Assembly: GCA_964471825.1 (NCBI GenBank)
Contig: CAYYKD010000001.1
Span: 142,753 to 206,752 of the forward strand
From: CAYYKD01 sp964471825
Lineage (GTDB): Bacteria > Spirochaetota > GWE2-31-10 > CAYYKD01
DNA: 64,000 bases
Reading direction: 5' to 3'
Shown piece by piece: positions 1-9,100 of the stretch (position 1 is the first letter of the stretch; every line of letters begins with the position of its first letter). The position numbers were made by a program, and so were the translations under genes. The notes beneath the pieces are model-generated. The model saw only the letters and a program-made list of their open reading frames with translations, did not search any database and had not been told where the DNA came from.

Positions 1-852
1 ACTTAACAGCTCTACTGCAAAGACAATTTTCTGGTATAAAATATAGCTTATATCAGGAACAAGAAAACCATATATATAAGAGATGAAGAAGTTAGATAGA
101 TATATAGAACCAAGAAAACAGAGAATGGCATAGTATAAATTCTCATCCTCCCTGGGCCTCTTCACATATATTAATAAATGATATAGGCCAAAAATCGCAA
201 GTGTAAACGATACCATTAAATTTAATATTGAGTTAACAAGTGATTCAAATCTATATATCCTGTCTGCTGTCATCCTGTCGGAAACAAATACAGCTCCCAT
301 TATATTTGACTCGGTATTTGCATAGATTTTTATGTGTATTGTATTTATATCATCGAATTTAAGAAGTACAGAAGGGATATCATACTTCCTGAGTTTATTC
401 CACTCATTAAAGAATCTTGGAGGCATTCGCCCACCCTCGCCCACCATTATTCCGTTAAAATAGGTCTGATCTGCAATCATAATTCTGCCAAGCACTAATG
501 ATAGTTCCCTGCTTCTGAATTCATCTCCAAGCCTAAACTCTTTTTGAAGAACAATAAACCCCTCATTCTTATTATCAAGAAAGTTTATCAATGAGACTTG
601 ATTTATATCTTCTTTTATCTGACGGAAATTTAACGATTTTATCTCTTCAATCGAAGTGTCTTGCTCACAGATTGCGTAACTCCAATCTGATCTAAGGTTG
701 TTCGTATCCGGATAATCAAGAGAGTTTGATATAATAATTATAAAAAAAATAATAAATACTATATATGATATGACACCGGAGACTGTATCGACCACTTTTA
801 TATCAGGAGAGATAAAAGAAACTCTCTTGTTAAGGAAGTCATTTATTTTCAT
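1..852 (-). CDS. 7TM sensor protein, N-terminal part (7TMR-DISM-like), runs off the left edge
   Basis: An open frame of 284 codons starts at an ATG at 852 and continues past base 1, so only the N-terminus is visible. A strong ribosome site (GGGGAGGG) lies just upstream. Residues about 26-42 are a membrane segment. Residues 43-205 look like a periplasmic sensing domain with many beta strands, and further hydrophobic segments begin near residue 213. This order matches the 7TMR-DISM receptors common in spirochaetes, which usually end in a GGDEF, SpoIIE phosphatase or histidine kinase output domain. That output domain lies outside the window, so the signal and output are unknown. It lies 22 bases downstream of the Cas2-like gene on the same strand and is probably cotranscribed with it. 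The family call is from architecture, not from a database match. Confidence 0.7.
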   Translation of the reverse strand, partial: MKINDFLNKRVSFISPDIKVVDTVSGVISYIVFIIFFIIIISNSLDYPDTNNLRSDWSYAICEQDTSIEEIKSLNFRQIKEDINQVSLINFLDNKNEGFIVLQKEFRLGDEFRSRELSLVLGRIMIADQTYFNGIMVGEGGRMPPRFFNEWNKLRKYDIPSVLLKFDDINTIHIKIYANTESNIMGAVFVSDRMTADRIYRFESLVNSILNLMVSFTLAIFGLYHLLIYVKRPREDENLYYAILCFLGSIYLSNFFISYIYGFLVPDISYILYQKIVFAVELLS

Positions 853-874
853 AACCCTCCCCTTAGATATTCAT

Positions 875-1147
875 CTATACAGAGATTGATAGTCTTTTCC
901 ATTTTTTTTCTTCTATATAGCTAATCTTAAAGCTGTTTTCAAGCGGATATTGATAAATTCGTAATTTATCATCCGAATCTAAAAACAAAGCAAGGTCTTT
1001 TTTTAATCCACCAAGCTGAGTCGGGAGAAAATCAAAACTTTCATAGTGAGTATCATGAATCTTCTTAAATCCATACTCGATTAGGGCCTGTTTAATTTGC
1101 AACTTAGAATCAGGGCTAACAACATCAAAACTTACTGATACAAACAC
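875..1147 (-). CDS. small Cas2/VapD-like protein, 90 aa
   Basis: The proposed start is a GTG at 1147 with a GGAG site eight bases upstream. A longer frame from a GTG at 1195 is possible but has a poorer ribosome site. From this start the protein opens with a hydrophobic beta strand ending in Asp (FVSVSFDVV). A helix follows, then YGFKKIHDTHYESFDF, a helix, and a strand DKLRIYQYPL. This order resembles the single ferredoxin fold of Cas2 and VapD ribonuclease-like proteins, with the early Asp where Cas2 proteins carry theirs. No cas1 or CRISPR repeat is visible in the window, so a role in adaptation is unlikely. It could be an orphan nuclease or a toxin-like protein. The 7TM sensor gene follows it closely. 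Confidence 0.55.
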   Translation of the reverse strand: MFVSVSFDVVSPDSKLQIKQALIEYGFKKIHDTHYESFDFLPTQLGGLKKDLALFLDSDDKLRIYQYPLENSFKISYIEEKKWKRLSISV

Positions 1148-1332
1148 GGTTAACACTCCAACATATTTATTTTTAGAGACCTTAAAACTAAACACATTTC
1201 CAATTTCTAAATACCATCTATTTAGAATCTATACAAATATATTATATAACTCTTTTTTGATTAAATAAAGAAAATTCTAAATTTTTAATTTTTTAATCGT
1301 ACTATTAATTCTCATGTTTTTATGATTAATTA

Positions 1333-1400
1333 TGGGGGACAACCTATGCTTGACTAATTACATATGAATTGATGCTATAACCAAACATAGGGTGTCCCCA
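1333..1400. repeat. 68-bp imperfect inverted repeat in a gene-free stretch
   Basis: The left arm TGGGGGACAACCTATG (1333-1348) and right arm CATAGGGTGTCCCCA (1386-1400) are near-perfect inverted copies. Partial complementarity continues inward (CATATG near the centre). The stretch 1199-1509 otherwise holds no gene. Without a T-run it is a poor terminator, and a small non-autonomous mobile element is a better guess. Confidence 0.5.
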
Positions 1401-1509
1401 CTGACTTACCTCCACCACAGCTCCACAATTTGTATTTATTTATATATTTATTAATACTGCACTTAAATATATTTATTATTAACCGATAATTTAATTAGGA
1501 GAGGGGAAA

Positions 1510-1755
1510 ATGAGATATTCAATTGTTTTTGCTGTTGTACTAGGTATTGTCGGTCTTATTGTAGGGTATTTTTTATTTGCTAAATTTGGAAATGGTTATA
1601 TAGCTTTAGAAAGAATAGTTGGATTAAATGATTCTGGATTATTAAACAAAATTGGTAACTCTGCAATCGGCCTATCAAAGATAAGACTAAACATTCTTCT
1701 TTCAGGTGGAGTTGGTGCGGGTATTGGATTTGTTTTGGGTCTATTAAAAAGATAG
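1510..1755 (+). CDS. small two-helix membrane protein, unknown function
   Basis: An 81-residue frame is preceded by a strong ribosome site (GGAGAGGGG, about four bases before the ATG). Residues about 4-24 form one hydrophobic segment. A short polar loop with Lys and Arg follows, and residues about 58-78 form a second, glycine-rich segment (GGVGAGIGFVLG). This is a helical hairpin with glycine packing motifs. I do not recognise a family. It is isolated, between a 68-bp inverted repeat upstream and a MITE-like element downstream that could also terminate its transcript. Confidence 0.6.
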   Translation: MRYSIVFAVVLGIVGLIVGYFLFAKFGNGYIALERIVGLNDSGLLNKIGNSAIGLSKIRLNILLSGGVGAGIGFVLGLLKR

Positions 1756-1782
1756 TTTTAGATATCCTACTAAATATTAAAT

Positions 1783-1881
1783 GGGGCTGTCCATTAAGTC
1801 GAGAAATTTTTATTTGTACCGGTTAATTGCCGGCGTAAAACGAGTAAAAATCGTTTATAAACCGACTTAGTGGACAGCCCC
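1783..1881. repeat. 99-bp MITE-like element with 19-bp terminal inverted repeats
   Basis: The ends are GGGGCTGTCCATTAAGTCG (1783-1801) and its inverted copy at 1863-1881 with one mismatch. The interior contains a further palindrome (CCGGTTAATTGCCGG). GGGGCTGTC ends are known from IS1182-like elements, which suggests a miniature derivative, but no transposase or clear target duplication is visible. A T-run after the right end means it could also act as a terminator for the small membrane gene. Confidence 0.55.
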
Positions 1882-1996
1882 TTTTTTTATTGGTTTACAT
1901 TCATTTACATTGGCTAAAATCGGTTAACAATTAGACGATTGCAAAGCATTCTAATTTTTGATCTTAATAATCAATGATGAGTCCACGAAGGCATCT

Positions 1997-3178
1997 CTAT
2001 TCTAATGATATTTTTATATTATCTCGAATTCTACACGCCTTAGCAACAGCATCCTCTATTGTTTTACCAAGAGCAAGCCCAACACCTACTCGTCTTTTAC
2101 CGCGAACTTCCGGTTTACCAAATATCCGCAATGCCGTATCGTCCTCTTTTAAAATTTCTGCCAGATTTGAGTAGGCCATTCTGTCTGAATTCCCTTCCGC
2201 TAATATTGCAGCACTCGCAGCAAATCCATATTGTCTAATTAATGGTATTGGTAATCCTAGAATTGCCCTCAAATGCAGCTCAAATTCGGACATATTCTGT
2301 GAAATGAGAGTTACCATCCCGGTATCATGTGGTCTAGGCGAAAGTTCACTAAATATTACCTCATCACCACAGATAAACAGTTCAACACCGAACAATCCAT
2401 AACCGCCTATTCCATCTGTAATTGCTTTTGCAGTTCTCCTGGCCTTATCTAGTAATTGGGGACTCATAACCTGAGGTTGCCATGATTCTCTATAGTCTCC
2501 ATCCTCCTGCCTATGCCCAATCGGTTCACAGAAACTTGTACCAAATTTATGTCTAATAGTTAAAAGTGTAATTTCATAATCAAACTTAATAAATTTCTCA
2601 ATAATTACTTTGCCTGCTCCTGCTCGCCCACCCTCTTGTGCATAACTCCAGGATTTATCAATATCTGAAGCCTGCTTGATAATTGACTGCCCTTTTCCTG
2701 ATGAACTCATTATTGGTTTTATTACACACGGAATTCCGATTTTTTTAACTGCATCATCAAATTCTAATTTAGTCGATGCAAATAAAAAATCACCTGTTTT
2801 CACCCCTTCTAATGAAGACGCATATGTCCTGATTCTTTCTCTATTCATTGTTAATAGCGTTGCATTTGCATTTGGTATTACTCTATAACCCTTGTTCTCA
2901 AGCTCAACTAGTTTTTCTGTTGCAATTGCCTCTATCTCCGGTACTATCAAGTCCGGCTTCTCACGAACTATTAATGCCTCTAGTGCATCCGGATCGAGCA
3001 TATTAATAACAAATGATGCATGTGCAACCTGCATAGCAGGGGCATTCTCATACCTATCAACACCAACTACAAAAAGTCCCAATCTCTGAGCCTCAATCGC
3101 AACTTCCTTACCCAATTCTCCGCAACCAAGCAACATAAGTTTTGTCTTGTTTGTACCTGTAGCTGTTCCGATATTCAT
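1997..3178 (-). CDS. purT: formate-dependent phosphoribosylglycinamide formyltransferase (GAR transformylase 2)
   Basis: PurT makes formyl-GAR from GAR, formate and ATP in the third step of purine synthesis, in the cytoplasm. The 393 residues match the usual length of about 390. The N-terminal Rossmann-like part has MLLGCGELGKEVAIEAQRLG. The ATP-grasp region carries PCVIKPIMSSSGKGQS, and the metal-binding end shows GLFGVELF and FSELSPRPHDTGMVTL. These are hallmarks of PurT rather than PurK. The gene follows plsC by about 20 bases with an AAGGATAG ribosome site, and is the last gene of a lipoprotein-plsC-purT operon. PurT needs no folate one-carbon donor, which suits an organism with formate from fermentation. 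Confidence 0.95.
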   Translation of the reverse strand: MNIGTATGTNKTKLMLLGCGELGKEVAIEAQRLGLFVVGVDRYENAPAMQVAHASFVINMLDPDALEALIVREKPDLIVPEIEAIATEKLVELENKGYRVIPNANATLLTMNRERIRTYASSLEGVKTGDFLFASTKLEFDDAVKKIGIPCVIKPIMSSSGKGQSIIKQASDIDKSWSYAQEGGRAGAGKVIIEKFIKFDYEITLLTIRHKFGTSFCEPIGHRQEDGDYRESWQPQVMSPQLLDKARRTAKAITDGIGGYGLFGVELFICGDEVIFSELSPRPHDTGMVTLISQNMSEFELHLRAILGLPIPLIRQYGFAASAAILAEGNSDRMAYSNLAEILKEDDTALRIFGKPEVRGKRRVGVGLALGKTIEDAVAKACRIRDNIKISLE

Positions 3179-3198
3179 ATCATCTATCCTTTATCAAG

Positions 3199-3969
3199 TT
3201 ATTTTGAAAAATGCTCTAATAAAATTTTATTGTGTGTTTCTTCAACTCTTTTCCAGCAAAAAGATGCAAACTCATCTGCACTGGCAAAGTCAGATGGTTT
3301 TACAGGCTCATTGAACTCTAACACAACCTTTCTAAAATATCTAAGATATAATCGCTTAGGAGGGAGTATAGCTCTTGTCCCTTCTATAGCAGCAGGGACT
3401 ACCGAGATGTTATTTTTATAACACATCTTTATTAACGCCGTATTCGGCTCAAGTAGATCTCCATCAACACTTCTTGTGCCCTCAGGAAAAAGACATATAG
3501 GATAACCCCTTTTTAATATTCCTATTACCTGTTTTATAATCTGAGTTCTTGAGGATGGGTTTTTTCGATCAAAGAATACAGCTCCGCCATAAACAGTAAG
3601 AATACCTATAAATGGTATTAGTGTTACCTCTTTTTTTGATACGCCCGGAGCACCTGATATTCCTACAAGAACAGGTATATCAACCCATGATTGATGGTTG
3701 CAGATCACTAATGCGGGCTTTTTTCTATCAAAGTTTTGCTTCCCTATTACCCTTAGACGCATCAACAATGAAACCCTGTTTACAATAAATACCCATGGTC
3801 TAATAAATGTCCAATAGGATGCAGGAATTCTTTTGTAGTTTGGCAAAAATATCAGCCAGCAAAAAAGAACAATATATACAAATGATGCCAGTGCTACTAT
3901 TATCGTAGTAATAATTGTTAGTATATAATTTAGCAGAACAGAAATAAAATTATAAACACCTCTTACCAT
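3199..3969 (-). CDS. plsC: 1-acyl-sn-glycerol-3-phosphate acyltransferase
   Basis: PlsC transfers an acyl chain to lysophosphatidic acid, giving phosphatidic acid at the inner membrane. The HX4D catalytic motif is NHQSWVD (His92, Asp97 from the chosen start). The glycerophosphate-binding motif is FPEGTRS at about 161-167. One or two N-terminal membrane segments precede the catalytic domain. I chose the ATG at 3969 because a GGAGAG site lies seven bases before it; the in-frame ATG at 3984 has none. This start overlaps the stop of the upstream lipoprotein gene by seven bases, so the two are probably translationally coupled. purT follows closely. Confidence 0.92.
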   Translation of the reverse strand: MVRGVYNFISVLLNYILTIITTIIVALASFVYIVLFCWLIFLPNYKRIPASYWTFIRPWVFIVNRVSLLMRLRVIGKQNFDRKKPALVICNHQSWVDIPVLVGISGAPGVSKKEVTLIPFIGILTVYGGAVFFDRKNPSSRTQIIKQVIGILKRGYPICLFPEGTRSVDGDLLEPNTALIKMCYKNNISVVPAAIEGTRAILPPKRLYLRYFRKVVLEFNEPVKPSDFASADEFASFCWKRVEETHNKILLEHFSK

Positions 3970-4532
3970 TCGAAATCTCTCCAATAATTTTTTGTATCTA
4001 TGAATGTAAATGCGCCTTTTAAAATTTCCTTGTTTGCCTTCTCAGTTGAATAACTCATTTCAAACTTATCACTAAAATATTCACTCTTGTTTGTTATTGC
4101 AAGGTTCATAGTATCAATAACAGTCATTCTGCCGGATTCAATATGGATTACCTGTCTATCTTCAATATTATGTCTCAACTCATATATCTGCCCAAGATGA
4201 CTTCTTGAAATAACAATACTATTTATATAATAAAAGCCCGGCTTAACATTTAGAAAAAAATAGAGCCCCTTCTTTACCTCTGCAACTCTAACTTTACCGG
4301 ACTCAACATCATAAAGTCTGAGATATATATAATTATCAATCTTACCTTGTTTAAATATCCTAAAATCCTTATCGAGGGTAATGTTTACTGTGCCTACAGC
4401 TCCTCCCACTTCACTCGATGATGGCTTTGATACTATCCTCGTTAATATCTTACTTGATGATTCCGCTAATGACTTACATGACGGGATCATGATGAGAGAT
4501 AAAAATAAAACTACTAATGTTAATTGTTTCAA
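3963..4532 (-). CDS. predicted lipoprotein, unknown function
   Basis: The best start is a TTG at 4532 with AAGGA eight bases upstream. It gives a clean lipoprotein signal, MKQLTLVVLFLSLIMIPSC, whose Cys would be lipidated. Upstream in-frame codons lack a ribosome site and would spoil the signal. The mature part (about 170 residues) is beta-rich and soluble. It contains a YIYLRLYDVESGKVRV stretch and a YFFLNVKPGFYYINSI stretch, reminiscent of small Ig-like or carboxypeptidase-regulatory folds, but I do not assign a family. It leads the operon with plsC and purT and overlaps plsC. Confidence 0.65.
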   Translation of the reverse strand: MKQLTLVVLFLSLIMIPSCKSLAESSSKILTRIVSKPSSSEVGGAVGTVNITLDKDFRIFKQGKIDNYIYLRLYDVESGKVRVAEVKKGLYFFLNVKPGFYYINSIVISRSHLGQIYELRHNIEDRQVIHIESGRMTVIDTMNLAITNKSEYFSDKFEMSYSTEKANKEILKGAFTFIDTKNYWRDFEW

Positions 4533-4634
4533 AATTATAATCCTTATATTCAAATTTTTTAGAAATTTAACATAAAAAACCTTAAAAATCAACCTGAATA
4601 AAAAAATTGAAATTTTTTTTAATATTTTTTTTAA

Positions 4635-4676
4635 ATTTTCTATAGAGATTTAAATATTTTCTATAGAGATTTAAAT
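4635..4676. repeat. two tandem 21-bp direct repeats between divergent genes
   Basis: The unit ATTTTCTATAGAGATTTAAAT occurs at 4635-4655 and again at 4656-4676 with no spacer. It lies between the divergent lipoprotein-plsC-purT operon and the LysM fusion gene, just upstream of a promoter. A 21-bp spacing is two helical turns, so paired regulator sites are possible. Confidence 0.5.
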
Positions 4677-4681
4677 ATTTA

Positions 4682-4710
4682 TTGATATTATTAAAAAAAA
4701 ATCCGATAAT
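4682..4710 (+). promoter_or_regulatory. sigma-70 type promoter of the DnaK-like/LysM gene
   Basis: TTGATA (4682-4687), a 17-base spacer and GATAAT (4705-4710), about 67 bases before the GTG start. The match to TTGACA/TATAAT is good but not perfect. Confidence 0.45.
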
Positions 4711-4776
4711 ACAATAAATGCTATATTGAGAACAGTGCATAGTACTGTTAAATTTAATTTCATATGGAGGAGAAAA

Positions 4777-5727
4777 GTGGATCTTCCTAAGAGTATCGGT
4801 ATTAAGTTATTTGATGACACATTCGTCCCTGTGCTTAAATCGGACGAACAAAAAAGCCGAAAATTATCCCTAACAACAATTGAGGATAACCAGACTAAGG
4901 CAGTGGTCTCTTTATATGAGGGATCTAGCGATAAATGTAAGAATAATACATTTCTGGGAAAACTAGTTATTCCAATTAATAGAGATACCGGCAAGGGCGA
5001 ACCTGCAATTGAGGTTCATCTAAGAAATGATGAAAGTGGTATTTTATTTGCAAAAGCATGGGATGCTGATAGTCATGAGGAATGCTCTATCGAGATAAAA
5101 CACTCTGCTGGCTCTAAGAGGATTTATCCTGAGACGCTTAGTGATATTGAGATTGAAAATCTTAAGGGAACAGAAAATTACCATGAAGATAATTCTGAGT
5201 TTGAAGGATATAGTGATGACAGATCCTCAAATGACTTAAAGAAAAACATTGTTATTCTTGTCGCTATCGTTGTAGTCATTGTTATCCTTGGATTCTTGAG
5301 TTTCCTTGGTGCATCTTTTATATATAAGAATTTTATTAAAGATAAATTAGGCAAGAAAACTGAAAAAGTTGTAGAGCCACCAAAGAGTAGTTCTTCTTCC
5401 AGTATTTCATCGTCTTTTAAATTATCTTCATCATCTTCATCTATCTCTAGTGTTTCAAGCTCTTCCAGTTCTTCAAAATCATCTGTCAGCTCAAAAGTTG
5501 CCGGTATTAAACAGATGGACGGAGCTAAACACTTTGTTCGAAAAGGTGATAACCTTTGGAATATCTGTAAAAAGTATTATGGTGATGCGTGGTATTATCC
5601 ATCACTATATCAAGCAAATCCATCATTGAAAAGCCCAAGACTAATTAAGGCAGGTACAACTCTCATTATACCTGACAAAACAAAGCTACGACGATGGGAT
5701 CCAAAGAGAAATAAACTTGCAGATTAA
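4777..5727 (+). CDS. DnaK substrate-domain-like / transmembrane / LysM fusion protein
   Basis: The start is a GTG at 4777 with GGAGGAG directly upstream, giving 316 residues. Residues about 3-108 resemble the beta-sandwich substrate-binding domain of Hsp70/DnaK: LTTIEDNQTKAVVSLYEG, then FLGKLVIPI, then a strand with ESGILFAKAWD, in the same order as in DnaK. No ATPase domain is present. A membrane helix follows at about 158-183, then a serine-rich linker (204-239) and a LysM domain (252-300; HFVRKGDNLWNICKKYYGD) that should bind peptidoglycan. The predicted topology puts the DnaK-like part in the cytoplasm and LysM in the periplasm. A link between a peptide-binding fold and the cell wall is the obvious inference; the function is unknown. 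A terminator follows. Confidence 0.75.
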   Translation: MDLPKSIGIKLFDDTFVPVLKSDEQKSRKLSLTTIEDNQTKAVVSLYEGSSDKCKNNTFLGKLVIPINRDTGKGEPAIEVHLRNDESGILFAKAWDADSHEECSIEIKHSAGSKRIYPETLSDIEIENLKGTENYHEDNSEFEGYSDDRSSNDLKKNIVILVAIVVVIVILGFLSFLGASFIYKNFIKDKLGKKTEKVVEPPKSSSSSSISSSFKLSSSSSSISSVSSSSSSSKSSVSSKVAGIKQMDGAKHFVRKGDNLWNICKKYYGDAWYYPSLYQANPSLKSPRLIKAGTTLIIPDKTKLRRWDPKRNKLAD

Positions 5728-5738
5728 TTATCTATAAA

Positions 5739-5768
5739 AAAAGCTGTCTTTGATGGACAGCTTTTTTT
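5739..5768. terminator. bidirectional rho-independent terminator
   Basis: Stem AAAAGCTGTC/GACAGCTTTT (5739-5748 with 5756-5765) with T-runs on both strands. It ends the LysM gene on the plus strand and the small lipoprotein operon on the minus strand. Confidence 0.85.
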
Positions 5769-5822
5769 ATACTAAAGTGTTTTTTACATATCTAACTTTA
5801 TAAAAAAAATTGACTTTTTTAA

Positions 5823-6161
5823 CTAAGGCGTAATTCTTACAAGTATATTAGCCATGTTTTCACCGGTTGATATAAGCCTTACAGTTACATTATCTTTTGT
5901 ATAAATCTCATTATTCTTTACATATCCGAGTGAAATATACTTATCCTCAAGGAGTCTAGACGGAGTTTCTAATATAAAAACCCCGTTTATATACCCTGCA
6001 ATATTGTTTTCGGCTTTAATTACCGCATTAGCAGGGATATCAGCTCCATTCCACGATATGTATTTAATATTTCCATTCTTATTACCGCAACTATGCAGCA
6101 TAATAAGAATGAAAAATAACAAACCGGTTCTCTTCATTTTAATTAACACTTTAATTATCAT
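5823..6161 (-). CDS. small predicted lipoprotein
   Basis: This 112-residue protein starts with a basic n-region and a hydrophobic stretch ending LIMLHSC, a lipoprotein signal. The mature part is about 85 residues with several beta strands and no motif I recognise. The ATG at 6161 overlaps the stop of the giant lipoprotein upstream as ATGA, with AGGGAAAG just before it, so translation is probably coupled. An internal ATG at 6137 would give a more standard signal peptide but lacks a clear ribosome site. It is the last gene of the Ig-lipoprotein operon and is followed by a strong terminator. It may serve the same surface structure, but that is inference from position. Confidence 0.6.
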   Translation of the reverse strand: MIIKVLIKMKRTGLLFFILIMLHSCGNKNGNIKYISWNGADIPANAVIKAENNIAGYINGVFILETPSRLLEDKYISLGYVKNNEIYTKDNVTVRLISTGENMANILVRITP

Positions 6162-9100
6162 TTTCTTTCCCTAAAAAATTCCGGTCTATCTGACTTTGCA
6201 AATCCAAATAGCCAATCTCCGTTTGCAATATAACCTCTCACCTTGTTCTCTGAAATACTTCTTTGTGCCGGCAAAATTATCCTCTCCCATTTAGACCTAT
6301 CTGTAAAACCGTCTACTCCCACTGATCCAATCCACCTCATAGTCCTTACCGCATTTTGAGTTCCAAGATATCCGTATGATAAATATGTCAAAGTAGGTCT
6401 TCCTGTTGAATCAAACTGAAGATCTGTGTAATATCCCGGAGCGGCATCATTATCCAACACAGCAAATGTACCTGTTCCAATATTAGCTTTAGATGTCGCA
6501 TAGAAATACTTCATAGAACTATTAGTAAGATCTTGATAAACAATATGAATACCTCCGCTTGTGTCTATCTTAATAGCCGGATAAACACCTACTACTCCTG
6601 TAGAATCAATGATATAACTGTCCCAGTGTGTCGTTGTTTCATTTTGAGGATCTGCATTTTTTGCCCAGTAACACACCAATCTGCCGTTTGTCTCATCAAA
6701 TGCCGCAATTACCGGATAACCAACCGTGTCAAGTGCTATCGAAGGAAATTGTCCCTTAACATCTAATGCGATAGGCCTTGCTCCTGCACCGGTAGGTGAT
6801 GGTGAAGAGTTTCCCGTGTCTGTATTATTATTAAATCGCCTATACTCCATTTTATTAAGCATCTGATTAAACCAAACAGCATATACTTTATCACCTTTTG
6901 CGGTAATATCACCGATTGAGTTTGACTGATCGGCATGTTCATTATTTACACCTTCAATCCTGGATATCCGCCACGCATTTCTTCTCGGCTCATAGCTTGT
7001 TTCATTAGTATCGCTTACCTGGATTTTTACAGGGTTACCTTCTGCTCTACTAAAAGTGCTTAGTGTGTTCCAAAAGTTAATTGAACCGGACAACTGAATC
7101 CCCGCACCATTCCACATAGCATTTTCGGAGTTACTGCTTAATAGATAGAATCCGCCATCACTCTGACCTGTTGACCAATTGAATGTTGGATCAACAGCAA
7201 GTCTTACAAACCACCATCTGTTATAATGGTGATACAGATTATCAGTTTGAGCCGGAACACTAAAGGTGGCCGGGCTGTAAGTACCCTCAGCAGATTCTTT
7301 AAACCTGTTTAACAATGACCCGCTTGTTTCGTGCCTTTGAAATACAACATGTGCAAGATTGTCCTTGATTACCATATCCATATCTTCAAGCGTATCATAT
7401 CCGGCCCCATCATTTGAATAGTTCTTAATTACCGTGATATTCTTTATGTTTGACTCTATACCGCCTACCGTTATCTTTAGATTACCGTTAGTCAATTCGG
7501 ATACATTCCAGGTAATATTAAGTGGATAACTACTCATACTTCCCGTATCTGCAGTCCATGTATTTGTCGGCCCGCTATTTCTTGTATATAGTGTTGATTC
7601 GTTACCTACCGCATTCAAGTTAAAACCATTTATTGTTATGTTGCCTGAAGATAGTCTGTATGTGTAGTTTTTATTATCATCTATATTGTACCATGAATCT
7701 GTAACAGCATCATATTTTACAACCGGCGTTACAGCACCAAAGACCTCTGATATAGTTGTTATATATGGTTTAATATTGAGTGTTTTTAAATATGAACCGC
7801 CATCAATATTATAGTTACCTGCAATATCTCCAACTCTTATTTTAAATTCACTTCCTGTTTTTACAACACCTGCATGACTCTGAGTATCATAGTCATAATA
7901 CCAACTAAAAGTATTATCGGCATTTCTTGTTATATTACCGGAAGGAATTGTAGTCCATAGACCCGTATCAAGATCGATTTGTACCAGAATATTATCTGCA
8001 CCATATCTATCTCCATAGTTATCAGAATATTCACCATAAAAACGGACAACACCCGAGATATTATTCCCATTTGCAGCTCTTACATAACTATCGTTATAAA
8101 CTCTTCCATTATTAGAAAGAGGCAACTCCATAACATTAAATGTTGACTCCGGTGGAGTATTATCATATGTGTAATTAAAAGTTCTATACCAATTTGTACT
8201 GTCATTCGTTACCACATAGACAATTACGGACTTATCTCCATCAGTAGTGTCAGGCAATGAGTAACTCCAATTTAACCCGCCTGTCGCATTATTGAGAACA
8301 ACTGAATTTATAACATTATCAATATTATATCCTGCCTCTTCTTGAGGATTAACATTACTTAGATAGACATTTCTTATGGTCTGTCCTCCGCCTGTTGTCG
8401 TTCCTACAATATTTCTTGTTGCAGTTCTCAGATAACCTCCTGATAATGCAGGGGATTCGATAGTTGGTAATACTGCATCACGATTAATCGGTATTACATC
8501 AATTATTTCATTACCGACCTGGTCCTTTAACTGATATCTAAGATATATAGTGCTATTACTCCACTCTCTCAAATCAATTTTGAGAATATCACCAATATTA
8601 TACCCGGCTTCCCCTAATATTTCAGATCCGCCGCTTGTAGTACCTACTCTTACTCTGATTCGCACACCACCAAACGGATTATCATCCCATGCATCTAGTT
8701 TTACAGATAAACTCGCACTATAGCCGGGACTGTTCTCAATAAATGCAAGATCAAAATTCTTTGATCCATATTTGAATCTGTGTTCAGGCTTTGTGTAGTC
8801 AATATTTACAAGCAGTCTATAATCCGTAATACCGCCAACCTTGTCAATAGCTCTGTAAATTATATACTTTTTCTTAAAACTAAAAGAATAGTCAATAGAG
8901 AAAGATTCTGAATCATTATTGCCTGTAAAATCCTGCTCTCCAAAAGGAGTGTCGCCTGTTTCTATAGCTTCATTATCTGTTAGATATAATTCTACCCTTT
9001 TTACACCTTTAACTGTATCATTTCCGTTATTATCAGAGATAAGCCCTGTGAATTGACAGTCCTTTACTACAAACATATTCTGATTAACCGGACTACCGTT

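Noticed and set aside
875..1199. Possible CRISPR locus near the Cas2-like protein
   Set aside because: No spaced direct repeats and no cas1 are visible on either side.
6533..6766. Plus-strand frames inside the giant lipoproteins (also near 11148, 11576, 11920 and 16831)
   Set aside because: They are shadows on the opposite strand of long, clearly coding genes and have no ribosome sites.
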